Positions 12,095-26,160 of a DNA stretch of 64,000 bases are shown here, piece by piece; position 1 is the stretch's first letter, and every line of letters begins with the position of its first letter. The notes beneath the pieces were generated by a model. It ran no database searches. It was not told the DNA's origin and saw nothing but the letters and a program-made list of their open reading frames with translations. Made by a program: the position numbers and the translations under genes. The DNA comes from Garcia nutans (Eukaryota; Streptophyta; Magnoliopsida; Malpighiales; Euphorbiaceae): contig CANTUV010000032.1 in assembly GCA_947685225.1 (NCBI GenBank), positions 21,397,501 through 21,461,500 of the forward strand, given 5' to 3'.

Positions 12095-13061
12095 GAGTAT
12101 GGTATTGAATGCCACAGGCATATGTCTTGACTTTCTTCTGCCATTTGCATCTTTTCTTCAATTTTTCTCAAGTTTTAATTTAAAACTCGTGTTTTGACAC
12201 TTCCAAGGTAAAATAGGACAATTTTTAACATCAACAAAGAAAATACATCAAACTCAATTAAAAATAATTAAAAGCATGGTTAAAATTATCCAAAATAATA
12301 GTCAAAATATCAAAAACTCGTCTATCATCTTCTCAAACCTTTAGAACTCTTGATTTTTTTATTGCTTAAAACCTAATTAACATGGCAATAAGAAATTGAA
12401 TTTATTTTTCCTTTTATTTTGGCTATGTGAATAATATATATAGCCTATATGTGTGTGTGCATGTGTGTGTTTTTTTTATTTTCAAGTTGAATTTGAAATT
12501 CACATTCCTAAATTCAACATTAATCTTTTTGAATGAGCCAAACATTTTAATTTCTTGTCTTTACTCCAAGCAAGCAAACTTGAATTGAATTATAGGACGC
12601 TTAATAACTCTTTTAGCTAGACTATTAATTAGTATCAAGCTATAAAATTTTATATAAAAGGTTTAATATAATTCAATATAAAATTTTAAATATAAATATT
12701 AAATGAAATATTTGGAATAAGAAATTTTATAAAAGTATTTTCTATTAAAAAGTAAATTTTTTTAATTGTACTACATTTGTTTTAAGGTTGTACAATTTTA
12801 AAATTTTAATACCAATGTAATATTTTATTCATAAACAAACATATTTAAATCCTTGTTTTTGCTAAAAATAAAGTGAAATATTAGACTTTGAATTACGAGC
12901 ATACTAGAGGATATAAGTTCTTCGACTGAAATATGCTAAATCTGACTTTTATCAATTTGATTGTGTGGATTTCTCCAAGGACCATTGAGAAATTAAAGTC
13001 CTTAAACTCCCTTCGATCAATTTGTTTGTTTGGATTCTACAGCTAATTAATGAAAGACTTT
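12095..13061. other. AT-rich DNA without recognisable gene
   Basis: No long frame and no known TE domain was seen on either strand. A short TG-rich run lies near 12450-12470. It begins at the right edge of the Ogre-type element. Confidence 0.5.
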
Positions 13062-13525
13062 AAGAAAATAGACTATGGAAGAATATTAAAAGTTGAAGAA
13101 TGAAACAAAATTGACATTAATTTACTAAGATTGGAATATGAAAAATGAATTGCAATGCTAAACTTTGAGAAAAATGAACTAAAAAGCTAAAACTGAGTAA
13201 GATGGAATTGATTAATTTGATAACAAAATTAAGCTATAAAACGTGGAAGAATTTACTGTGGAATTGGAATTTCTACTATAAAACTTAAATGAACAAAAAA
13301 TGGACTATGGAAAAATACTGCTAGCTGAACAGTGAAACAAAATTGACATTATTTTACTAAGATTGGAATATGAATAATGAACTACAATGCTAAACTTTGA
13401 GAATAATGAACTAAAAAGCTAAAACTAAGTAAGATGGAATTGATTAATTAGATAACTAAATTATGCTAGAAAACTTGGAAGAATTTGCTGTAGAATTGGA
13501 ATTTCTACTATAGAACTTGAACTTC
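13062..13525. repeat. Direct tandem duplication, unit about 232 bp
   Basis: The segment from about 13062 to 13293 is repeated at 13294-13525. Shared landmarks are gactatgg, tgacatta, ttactaagattggaatatga, gctaaactttgaga, agatggaattgatta and gaattggaatttctacta. The copies differ by about one base in ten. It has no coding capacity. Confidence 0.8.
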
Positions 13526-15540
13526 TGGGATTTCAATTTTTTGGATTGAGTTTGGGGTCGATTCTTTTATTGATTGTTGGCTAGTCCCTTTGATCCTTTT
13601 CATTTCTCATTTTAAACCTCCTCTTTAAAAGTGATCCCTAACTTTTAGGCTTCATGCAACTACTAAATCCATTTCAATTTTTGGTAGGATTATGGGGTTG
13701 TGACTCCTAAAAAATGGGAAGTTACTAGTGTTGCCAAGGAAACCCAAGCCCATAACTTCAAGTTACAACCCCCCATTCTCCATATTTTTAGGCTTAATTG
13801 CTCGACTTTTTACTCCATATTTTGTACTTTATCATGCCCATAATCTTCCACCGCATGAACCTAGCCCATTTTTTTTGTCAACTTTCCACTTTCTATAACT
13901 ACCAAAATGTGGTTATATTTTGGGTGCAAATAATCCCCCAGTATACATTTGGCTTGTAAAGTCAACTTATATGGTGTATAATTTGTTGTCATCTCCAACC
14001 TCCATAGGTAAAAAGCTATCTACATGTTATCTGTTTAAAAGCTTCAGACTCTGCAGAAAAATGTTCCCCACATACTCTATAAGGAAGAGTTTTCCATGGC
14101 CTATATAGGAAAGAGTGTTCCACCACCTGTCTATTTTCTTCAAACTCTATAGGAAAAAGTTATCTAGCGCATGTCTGCAGTCTTCAACTTCTATAGGCAA
14201 AATATCCACATGCTGCTAAAATCTCCAAACCCACAGGGAAGAGTTTTCTATAGGCTATTTAAAACTCTATTGCATATTTAACTCTTTTTTTTAGCATAGA
14301 GATTGGCCAACAAGCCTACTTTCCTCTTTTATTATTAATTGTTAATTTTCATAAAAGTGACCTATAGGCCAACTTTTTGTAAGAATATAAAATAATCATT
14401 GAACTACCTTTAAAGAAATGGTCATAAAATAAGTTAGGTTTACTTATATATATATATATATATGACACAATTTGCTGAGTAGGGGATCCCTAAGCTTTTT
14501 GGTTTTCCATCGCATTTTTCTCTCTTGCATCCTTTGGGATTTCTATTATCTTATGAGCCTCCTCTTCCTTAGTATTTTTCTCCTAGAATTTTATTTTTAT
14601 TTTTGAGTCCTTCTGCCTTCTCTCCATAGTTCCTTACCTCAGGAACCTTCTTTTTTGAGTTCTTGTTAAAGGCTATGAAAATTTCCTATTTTGTACCTAA
14701 TTGGTTCTTTGGTATCAACATCGAAGGCGCTACAAATTGGATGGTGACATTGTGGATGGCCACTTTAGTAATTAAATTGGTAGTTCCTTACAATAGATGT
14801 TAGGTACACAAATTTGTTACAAAATTATTTTAAGCTTGGCATTTAACATGTTCTTCCTTTCTTTCTTTTTTTTATCTTGAATTTTAATGATGACCTGTGG
14901 GCAACCAATCTACCTCGGGCCAAACTCATATTCCATAATTTTTTTTCTTTTGATGACTTCAACCTCCATAAGTATTATAGAGATTTAATTCTATAGAAGG
15001 GGGTGTGCTATTATTTACTAATGAACCGCCACTTGAGATTCCTACCTACATAAAATTTTTTATTATCATAACCTTTGGATTGACTTTGAAAATTAGTTGA
15101 ACCAAAAATTCAGTGAGGTAATTTTGGCTCAACATTTTTGGGGTATATTGTTGTATATGCTCCTGTGGAGACCATCAATTTCCTCTCTTTTACTAAGAGA
15201 AGTGTATTTTTCTTGGGCTTGCACTTGTGGACACATTTTGTCAGGCTCTTAAGCTATTGAATACCCTCTAAGCTCATTAAGATTTTTCTTTGCAAGCTTG
15301 TTAACAATATTTTGACTCGAATGGCTCATCTCCCGAATCAATTATTCCTTGTTATGAGAAAGGAACTAGATGCACTCACTCAAAGTTCATATCATTTCTT
15401 CTTGATACTATTCAATTTGTTTCAACATTTCTACAGCACATTCAGTAGTATCATCCATGTCATAGTAATAATGGTGCAATGAAAATTCTCACATGTTAGA
15501 ATTTGTCATACTGTGATTTTAGGGAAATTAAATAAGTATT
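13526..15540. other. Unassigned AT-rich stretch with weak internal repeats
   Basis: Between about 13990 and 14260 the phrase ctctataggaaagagtt returns four or five times in altered form. A (TA)n run is at 14447-14462. Short frames near 14880-15480 are full of stops and match no family I recognise. It is possibly a decayed transposon. Confidence 0.4.
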
Positions 15541-17700
<2,160 letters not shown>

Positions 17701-17883
17701 ATATATATATTCAAAAAGAGAAGGGGGCAGTCAAGTGGCTTCACCACTTAGCTATGAAAGTAATAATTATGTAACTAATTTTTAATTATAGTATTTCTAA
17801 TAACATAACTTTATATTATTGCTAAATATTTAGTCATATTATTTAATTACTATTTTTATCCTAATTAGAAATGTCTTTTTTTT
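17701..17883. other. AT-rich flank and left target-site duplication of the LINE
   Basis: The left copy of the target site, AGAAATGTCTTTTTTTT, is at 17867-17883. The right copy, AGAAATGCCTTTTTTTT, is at 23104-23120. They differ at one position. Confidence 0.85.
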
Positions 17884-17961
17884 TCTGCTCCAATAGCACC
17901 TTTTTTTTTGCCGTCTGCTTTAACCTAGTTTTGCCCTAATTTTTTAATCTCTGTGGGATCT

Positions 17962-18813
17962 ATGATGGAAGAACACTTTACGGATCTCTCTTTACAAGAT
18001 GTCAGGGAAGAGAAAGGTTCAACTGTTGATGGAGATTGTGCATCTTGTGAGGAAACCTTTGAGTGGTGTTTAATGGGAAGATTCTTGACAAGCAGTGTTG
18101 TCAAGTTTGAACCTATGAGAAATACATTGGTTGACTTATGGCACCCTATTGGAGGAGTCCATATTGCTGACTTGAGAAATAAGAAGTTTCTGTTCAGATT
18201 TTCCTATGAGGTGGATACAGAGAGGGTGACATCTGGAGGTCCCTGGTCTTTTAATTGTCACTTGCTTGTATTGCATAGGATCATTGATGGAGATACCCCT
18301 GCACTGGTGGAACCCAATTATTATGATTTTTGGGTTCAAGCTCATAATATTCCAGTAGGTTTTATGACTGAAACTTTGGTAAAAAATCTTAGCTATTTCA
18401 TTGGAGTGTTCATTGATTATGATATGACAAATATATCTATGGACGTTCATCGTTTTATGAGAATTAGGGTCAGATTGGATGTTAGAAAACCTTTGGCTAG
18501 GAAGAAGAAATTAATTACAAAGAATGGAGGGACTGTGCGTGTGGATTTTAAGAATGAGTGTTTTATAGCATTTTACTTTCTTTGTGGGCACTTAGGCCAT
18601 ACTGAAAGCTTTTGCAAATTGCGTATTACTGAGTCACAAGAACAGTTGAAGATGGAGTGGGATTTGTCTATCAAGACAGATGCTCACCGGAGTGATGAGG
18701 ACATGATCCGCTGGTTACGTGATAGGCAAGGAATGGAAATTGAGAATATGGTGGTGAGTTCTTTGGATAAAGAGATATTTGTGGGTTCGAATTTGAATGT
18801 AGCAGATAAATGA
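17962..18813 (+). CDS. LINE ORF1: DUF4283 and CCHC-like RNA-binding protein
   Basis: The frame opens at 17953 with GTG. The first ATG is at 17962, giving about 283 residues. Residues 20-160 form a DUF4283 domain: WCLMGRFLTSS, LWHPIGGVHIADL, FLFRFSYEVDTERV, GGPWSF, LLVLHRI, FWVQAHNIP. A zinc-knuckle segment follows near residue 200 (FYFLCGHLGHTESFC). In it the first cysteine of the usual CxxCGxxGHxxxxC is tyrosine. ORF1 proteins of plant L1 elements bind the element RNA and form the particle used for retrotransposition. The frame is open to its stop and is the best-kept part of this LINE. The protein may be shorter than usual, because Gly-rich C-terminal tails are common in the family. Confidence 0.8.
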   Translation: MMEEHFTDLSLQDVREEKGSTVDGDCASCEETFEWCLMGRFLTSSVVKFEPMRNTLVDLWHPIGGVHIADLRNKKFLFRFSYEVDTERVTSGGPWSFNCHLLVLHRIIDGDTPALVEPNYYDFWVQAHNIPVGFMTETLVKNLSYFIGVFIDYDMTNISMDVHRFMRIRVRLDVRKPLARKKKLITKNGGTVRVDFKNECFIAFYFLCGHLGHTESFCKLRITESQEQLKMEWDLSIKTDAHRSDEDMIRWLRDRQGMEIENMVVSSLDKEIFVGSNLNVADK

Positions 18814-19084
18814 AAGAATCTTGTCATGCATGGCTTTATTAGTGGAGGATATCATGTGGACGGCATGCGCATTATAGTTGGAAATTATGGGTCTAAGAGT
18901 GATGGGCTTGGGGATGAAGATAGCCCAATTGATTGTGATGAAAACAAAACAAGACCTCGATCCAATATTGGTGGCCCTCATACAGGAGATTTTAATATGG
19001 ATAATGCAATGGTTATAGACAATAAAAACTTATTATCGGTCGGCCTGAGTTTCAAGGCTTGCCGGTCGTAATGAAAATACTAAG
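18814..19084 (+). other. Spacer between LINE ORF1 and ORF2
   Basis: An 81-codon open stretch (18826-19071) continues after the ORF1 stop in another frame (GGYHVDGMRIIVGNYG). It may be the shifted C-terminal tail of ORF1. It has no recognisable domain. Confidence 0.45.
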
Positions 19085-19816
19085 CTAGAATGTTGAGGTT
19101 TGGTCAATCCTCATATGGTTCGTGCTCTCTGAAATCTTTGCCGGAGAAATAAGCCCAGTGTGGTCATTTTAATTGAGACCCTTGTAGTTGCTAGCAGAAT
19201 TGATGAGATTAGAGTGGCTCTTAATTTTAAGTTATGTTATTCAGTAAACAGGTTTGGTCGTGGGGGAGGGCTAGCATTATTTTGGTCAGAAGACACTAAT
19301 CTTAGTATTACTGTTTACTTTCGAAATTTCATAGATATGGTAATTCATGATGAGAAGGTTGGAGACTGGCGGTTATCTGGGGTTTATGGATTTCCTGAGA
19401 GACTAAATCGACAGACTTCATGGCAAATGTTAAAACAGTTGGCTGAATTGAGTACTCTTCCTTGGGTGTGTGTGGGAGATTTCAATGACATGTTATCTCC
19501 TATGGATAAGGAGGGTGGAAGTCAACATCTAGGACAATTATTAGAGGGCTTTCGTAAGACATTAGAACCACGTCAGTTGCATGATTTAATGCTGCATGGA
19601 TATCAATTTACGTGGCAAAGAAATAGAGGCAGTCAGAAACGGATAAAGGAATGGTTGGATAGAGGTTTAGCTGACCATGATTGGTTCATACGGTTTCCTG
19701 ATCATATCTTATCAAATTTAGATTCAATTTTTTCTGGTCATTCCCTTTTACTGTTGAATACAATGCCAGACTTTGTTTTCCATCACAAAAGACATTTTCA
19801 GTTTAAGAACTCATGA
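19085..19816 (+). pseudogene. LINE ORF2, endonuclease domain (decayed)
   Basis: The start of the exonuclease-endonuclease-phosphatase fold is visible near 19090-19130, where the usual NCRGLGNP motif has a TGA in place of the arginine codon (CGA to TGA, a CpG transition). The 19160-19816 frame holds GRGGGLALFWSED, LSGVYGFPERLNRQTSW, VCVGDFNDMLSPMDKEGG, and FTWQRNRGSQKRIKEWLDRGL, all typical of plant L1 endonucleases. The metal-binding GDFN is kept; the SDH motif near the end reads SGH. The enzyme would nick the target DNA to start reverse transcription. Confidence 0.82.
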
Positions 19817-22800
19817 ATTCTTGATGACAGTATTCGATCAGTGGTTGATGATTCATGGGATGCTACTAGATCAGAGCTACTTCCTGAAAGAATTCATGCT
19901 TGCGCATTAGCCCTCTCTGAATGGAGCAAGAATAAAGCTGGGAATTTAGGTGTTAAATTAAAAAAGGTTCAGAAGCAGTCTTGCGGTCTAGGGGTAATGG
20001 AGTTAGTCTACTAGTATTGAATGAGTTGAAGAGAATATATGATTTGCTCTTGATGGAAGAGGAATGTTATTGGCGGCAATGCTAAAAAATACTACGGTTA
20101 CATTTTGGAGACTGCAATTCGAAGTACTTTCATGCACAGGCCTTGGCTAGAAGAAAACTAATCACATTAAAGCTCTCAAAGATGATTCTGTCTGCTGGGT
20201 TAGTTTGAAAAAGGAGATGGGTGAGCTTATGGTTAGGCATTTTGTTGGTGTCTTTAATGAAAGTGATGGTGATTATGCCCCAGTTACTGATGTAGTTCTA
20301 AACAGAATTTTAGATGAGCATAATGCAAGTGTCTTGAAGCCTTTTAAGGAAGAGGAGTTCATGCAAGCGATTTTCTAAGTGCATCCAGATAAGTCACGGG
20401 GCCCAGATGATATGAATCCTGCATTTTTTTAGAAGTTCTAGAGTATTTTTTGTAGGGATGTTTTTAGAGGTTGTGTAGCTCAGCTTGATAATGGAGCTTT
20501 TCTTGAATCCTTAATAGATACTAACATTGTTCTGATCCCTAAGAAAGCAGACCCTATATGTATGAAAGACTTGCACCTATATCCTTGTGCAATGTTATTT
20601 ATAAGACCATTGCTAAGGTTTTTGCTAATAGAATGAAACCACTGCTTCCAGAACTTATATCGAAGTTTCGGTCTACTTTTGTGCTTGGACGCCTCATGTC
20701 AAATAATGTTATGATTGCGTTTGAAATTATACATGCTATGAAAACTAAGACCCATGGGACTACTGGAAATGTTGCTTGGAAGATAGATATTAGTAAAGCA
20801 TATGACATGATGAATTGGAGTTTTTTGGAGAAAATGATTATGAAAGTGGGTTTTAATGAGAGGTGGGTTAAGCTTTTTGTGCTATGTGTTAGGGATGTTC
20901 GATACTCAGTTAGGCTGAATGGTTCAGAGTTTGGCCCTATCATTCCCTGTAGAGGTTTGAGACATGGAGATCCTTTATCCCATTACTTATTTATTATATG
21001 TGCATAGGGATTACTAATTTACTTAGACAATTAGAGTTATCAAGATCTATTCATGGGATTAGGATATGTAGACGGGCACCGACAATGTCTCACTTACTGT
21101 TTGCAGGTGACTCTTTTTTTTTAAAGCACTAATAAGGGAATGTTATATGATGAAGCATGTCCTGCAATTGTATGAAAAGGCTTCAGGGCAGGCGATTAAT
21201 TTTCATAAGTCTGGGATATTTTTTAGCTACAATGTTCCTGATTCAACGAGGTATGCTATTTAATCTAATTTGGATGTTTTTAACCCTTTGGATATATGTC
21301 ATTACCTAGGGCTGCCATCCTTGATTGGGAGGGATAAGAGGTGAGTTTTCACTTTTTTGAAGGATAGGATGGCAAAAAGTACACTGCATTGGCAAGGTAA
21401 ATTGCTTTCATGTGCGGGTAGAGAGATATTGATAAAGTCAGCTACACAAGCTATTGCTTCTTATTGTATGGGTGTATTTTTAGTGCCTGTATTAACTTGT
21501 ATGGAGCTCCAAAGGATGATGATTTTTTTTTTGGTGAGGGGTGGAAAAAAGAATGGTAAAAGTCTATTTGTTGGCTAAATTACCATAGACTCAGTGCTAG
21601 TAAGAGTTGTGGTGGTATAGGTTTTCATTAGTTACATTCTTTCAATTTAGTAATGATTGCTAAGCAGGATTCTCAGAGCAAGATATTATTCAAATGGAGA
21701 TTTTCTTTCAGCTCAAGTGGGTCACAACCCGAGCTTCATTTAAAGAGGGCTTATTGCTACATAGGAGTTGTTAAGAAAGGGTGTTAGGTGGCGTGTGGGG
21801 GATGGAAATACAATTAAAATTTGGCAAGATCCTTGGCATCGAAGGTAAGAGAACTTTATGTTTTGAGTGTTTGTAATGAAGGCATTGGCCACTTCTGAGT
21901 CAAATATCTTTTTATAGGGGATAATAGAGGTTTAAACACAGAGAAGCTTAGTAATTTCTTCTCAGAAGAGGAAGCTTTATTGATTAGTAAGATCTCTAAG
22001 CTATAGAGATGTTGATGATAAAATTATTTGGCACTACAACAAGAAGGGCTTATACTCAGTAAAGTATGGATATCATGTAATTTCTGCAAGGCTTGAAACA
22101 GCAAATGCTACTAATCTGTCTACTAGAATATGGGATAGGTTATGGAATCTCAACATTTCGGGCAAGATTAAAATATTTACGTGGAGGGTAGTGCGTAATC
22201 TTCTGCCTACTAAATCAAGATTAGTTCAGTGTGGCATTGATATGGGTGACAGCTGCTGTTTTTATGGGGAGACAGTATATAAATCATGCTTTTCTCAATT
22301 GTCTAAGGGTGGTCAGATGCTGGGATTTATGGGATATGGGAGATAGAACTTTTCTGACTTGTTTTGCAAGTTTTGAAGATTTCTTTTTATTGATCAACAG
22401 CCTAATGATCGTGTAGAGTTGTGGTGTTGTATTCTTTGGAGGGCTTGGTATGCTCAAAACCTAGTAGTGTAGGAAGGAAAAATTGCTACATGGTCAGATA
22501 TTATTTCATTTGCTACAGGTTATCTTGCAACTAGAATTTGGGATAATCTAGGGTGTACTGCCCAGGATCATGGAGTGCAAAATCGAAGATGGGTAGAGCC
22601 GGCCTCTAGTAACCTGAAATGCAATGTGATGCAGCATTTAGTGTTCATTATCCCATGCAAGTTTTGGGGCTATTATATGTGATAATAGAGGTTAGTTTGT
22701 TAGAGCAATTTCTAGTCCACTACTCAATGTTTCTACTACAACACTAGCCGAGGCAGCTACGTTAAGAGCCACGATTGTATGGTTTTCTTCCTTTCAACAT

Positions 22801-22960
22801 GGGGTCACGATTATTGAAGTGGATGTCAAACAAGTGGTCCAAGCAATTACTTCTTCCTCAGTTGACAACTCTGAATTTGGTTTGATTATAACTGATTGTT
22901 TTTTTCTATCACAAGCCAACAATTATTTCTCTTAGATGGGTTCCTCGATTAGCTAATATG
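19817..22960 (+). pseudogene. LINE ORF2, RT, zf-RVT and RNase H domains (decayed)
   Basis: RT blocks are readable at 20380-21140: RPISLCNV-like LAPISLCNVIYKTIAKVFANRMK, WKIDISKAYDMMNW, GLRHGDPLSHYLF, then LLFAGDSFF. The last is the catalytic FADD box with its second residue pair changed to GD, one base away from the active form. RT ends near 21570. A zf-RVT domain lies at 22030-22320 (SVKYGYHVI, RLWNLNISGKIKIFTWR, LPTKSRL). An RVT_3 RNase H follows at 22640-22960 (DAAF, LAEAATLRATIVW, VDVKQVVQAI). Many stops and frame changes make it a pseudogene. The ORF would supply the polymerase for target-primed reverse transcription. Confidence 0.82.
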
Positions 22961-23120
22961 TTAGCTCATCATTTGGCTAGAACTTCCATTACTGATGTTA
23001 ATACTGTGATGCGGGAGTCTGTACCTAGCTTCCTTGTTGGTGTTATTCATGATTGTTTGGATTAATAATATGAAGTTTCTTATCAAAAAAGAAGAAAGAA
23101 GAAAGAAATGCCTTTTTTTT

Positions 23121-23769
23121 GGAGTGCATACTAAAGCAAAGTACATGCATAGTGTTCAGTTTCAACTATTGATTAAATCAACTATGCTAAAGTTAACATT
23201 GAAAAGAGAGCTTATTAGGCTTAAAAAGAACAAGAAGCTCATGTGAAGAATTTAAGAAATAAAAGAAAAAAAGATGTCTGTCTATTGAAGTGTAAATAAT
23301 GCCTGTCTATTGAAGCGTAAATAATGCTTTAAAAATTCTAAATAAACAATTGAAATTATATTAAAAAAATTTTGATTTTGCTCAATATAATTATAATACT
23401 TTATTTTAAAAATTATCTTAATAACTAATAAAAAATAATTATGTTAATTAAGTGAAAAAATGGATATTTATTAAAAATAAATTTAAAATGTTCGATTTTG
23501 AATTTTTCCACTCCTATCTAAACAATCAAAATTTTAAATATCAACATTTGTAATTTTAAATAATAAGTTTCAAACATAAAAATTTCAAATAAATAAAATT
23601 TAAAATTTAAAATGATAAATTCGATGAAGAAGATTGGATATGGTAAGAAACATGATTATCATAGTTAAAAGGTAATTTAAGGCATAAAATGAGAAGAAAT
23701 TCAAATAACTAAAGATATTTTACTCATTAATATTATTTATTTAATTTAGTTGATGCTAGAAAATTAAAT
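23121..23769. other. AT-rich DNA; 27-bp tandem duplication at 23273-23327
   Basis: The phrase tgtctattgaagtgtaaataatgc is present twice in tandem with small changes. The rest is AT-rich without domains. It is the continuation of the sequence into which the LINE inserted. Confidence 0.6.
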
Positions 23770-24060
23770 TGTGAAAACGGAGTTGCTAAATGTAAATAGA
23801 GTTTTTTACCCCAAACTCACAATATGATTTTTGTGATTTTGGCATTGTTATATTTTAAATTTAGGAAATTGGTCTAAAGCCGGAGATTAAGAGTCGCTAT
23901 ATGAACGGGTCGAAAAAATAAAGAATGGGTGAATAACTTAGTTTTTGCGAAATCCTCAACTTTTACCAAGATAAAAAATATGTGTCGATTTCATTAGAAT
24001 CGATCTCTTTTCCATGTCTTATGTTATAAAATATGTGGATGACTACTTAATTTGATTAAT
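23770..24060 (-). repeat. Old fragment of an Ogre-type LTR
   Basis: Read on the minus strand it parallels the right LTR of the first Ogre-type element: a hairpin-like TCGATTCTAATGAAATCGA corresponds to the ccggttctaatgaaccgg hairpin, and the order of the shared words is the same up to a cggagat tail. It is much diverged and both ends are blurred. Confidence 0.55.
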
Positions 24061-24263
24061 ATTATCGTATCAAGATTATAATTAACTTTATTTTATTTAA
24101 ATTAGGATTAACTTTATGATAGTTGAAATATTTTATTTTTATCTAGATTATGCTTAGACCACTATATATATCTATTACGGTGGCATATGAGAAAGAATGC
24201 ACAGTAAAATAAATTTTTCATATTTCTCTTTCTTTATCATTTTTTATATTTATAATACATTAT

Positions 24264-26160
24264 CAACACAATAGTTTCTATAAGTTATGATAGTCAAAGG
24301 AGAAAGATTTAATTTTACTAATTTACAAAAGAATTTTTATCTTTCACATCAAGGTACGCATTCCGTATTTAATTTAATACTTCTTGATTATTTAATATAA
24401 TTAATATTGATTTAATTCAGATTTAAAATTTTTATTTATAAATGGTATAGAGCCACTCAAATTAAATTAGCAACTCATATTAAATTATCATGATTGTGAA
24501 GTTTCAAATATATATTACAATTAGTTAGCTTAATCTATGGTATAGGCAAAAAAAAAAAAAAAATTCCATCGCAATTGTTAATTTGCAAGTTTTGTTCCTA
24601 GTATTACATTATGAAAAGATTTGACAGTTGTGATTGATTTTTACAATCAATGGATTCTCGGTTTTTTTTTTTTTTGGGACCCTGTGTTTGGAATTGATAA
24701 ATTAATAATTGATACATTTTTGCTTTTTGGTTTTTCACGGGATTTGTATTTAACACTACCCAAAACCAAAAGGCTATAATTTATTTTACAAAAGTGGACA
24801 TCCGTGCATTTTGTTTTTTTTTGTTTTTTTTTTGTTTTTTTTTTGTTTTTTTTTTGTTTTTTTTTCTGGTTGGCTAACATCACTACAATAACAAAGGGTA
24901 TTGATATTTGTTAAAGCAACCTAAAGAATTTAGGTCTACAAGCCCGGCACAATAGTTTGATGTTCATATATGTACATATATATACTATTAAAATAACCAA
25001 TAATTAAATTTTGATTTTTTTTGAAATTTAAATTTAATAGTTATTTTTATGTTTTTAGTTTTATAGCTAATAATCTAATATAGTAAAATAAAAAAGAATA
25101 TAAAATTATAAGTAAATATTTGTGTATTGGGTTAAGTTGACAAATAAATTAATATTTTATTATAATTTGAGATAATCAATTGCAATTTCAGAGATATGAA
25201 ATTTAAACTCTAATTATAATTTTTAATCTTTATTTATTTCATAGCTCTATAAAAATCTATCTACTGTATAGTTTTTATTTGTTATATTTACAATGTTAAA
25301 TCTCATAAAATTTGAATTTATTATTATTGATATTTTCTGAAGAAATTATCTATTATGGATACTTGACAATGAGATTTATGTCGATATTGTAAATCTTAGA
25401 TATATTATGAAAAGAAAATCAAACATCCTTGTATAATCGCTTAAAAATAATAATTTTCCTTTCGATTAATTATATGAGAAATTGAAAACTGATTATCTTA
25501 TTATTAAGAATTTGTTACATCTTTTCTGAAGAATATTAACTTTTTATGCCTTAAGTATACTTCTGCAGTAGCAATATTAAGAATATAAATTTATAAAATA
25601 TTCTAAACTAATATTTTATTTATATGTAACTAAACAAAATTTTTAACTTTTGATGAAAAATCATTAAACTCATTCAACTAGTTTAACATCATTCCCCGTA
25701 GTTAATTTGATATTTTTTCAGGGCCATAGACGAGATCTTGATAAAAAGAGTTGCATTGGAATTTCTTTTTTCCTCTCAATATTGATAGCAAAAGTACTAA
25801 AAATACATATATTGGCACAACTCTCACAATTCTTCATTATCAGAAAATATTTGTTATAATTAACATTAATAGAAATTAATATTAATATGATATCTCGTTC
25901 TGCAAATATGGCTGAAGACTCCAAAAGAATCCATCTTATATTCTGAATTTGAGTAAAATAATATTTTGGTGATGTATTGTAGTGAAGTAGATCCTAAAGA
26001 AATCTACTAAGTTTTAAAGAATACGTTGCAATGGATATCCTATTGAAATAAAGTGAGGGAAATATTAAATTTTTATATGTTAACTCTACAAATTAGAATC
26101 AAAAGTTCATATTTAAGAAATTCTAAATTGCTTATCTGGATTATATTTTATAAAAATAAT
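24264..26160 (+). pseudogene. Leader and gag region of the copia element (heavily decayed)
   Basis: Between the LTR end and the integrase the frames are broken and AT-rich. Weak gag-like words can be seen near 25340-25420, but no zinc knuckle is certain. The call rests on position between the LTR and integrase, so it is partly inference. Confidence 0.45.
24540..24865. repeat. Long A and T tracts, including (GTTTTTTTTTT)n
   Basis: A 16-base A run is at about 24547-24562 and a T run at 24662-24676. At 24811-24865 T runs of nine to ten bases are separated by single G residues, making five to six units with a period of about 11 bases. The region lies between the copia leader and its gag. Confidence 0.9.

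Larger units (their letters stand above)
17884..23103 (+). mobile_element. L1-type LINE, about full length, inactive
   Basis: The element is 5.2 kb. In order it has a 5' UTR, ORF1 with DUF4283 and a zinc knuckle, an ORF2 with apurinic-like endonuclease, RT, zf-RVT and RVT_3 RNase H domains, and a purine-rich 3' tail (aagaagaaagaagaaag, about 23088-23103). It is bounded by 17-bp target-site duplications, as expected for target-primed reverse transcription. ORF2 carries many stops and at least one loss of a catalytic aspartate, so the copy cannot move by itself. Its near-complete length shows that it was not 5'-truncated, unlike most plant LINEs. Confidence 0.88.

Noticed and set aside
14880..15480. 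Possible decayed protein gene with words such as YAPVE
   Set aside because: Every frame has many stops and no family could be named; it was kept only as unassigned DNA.
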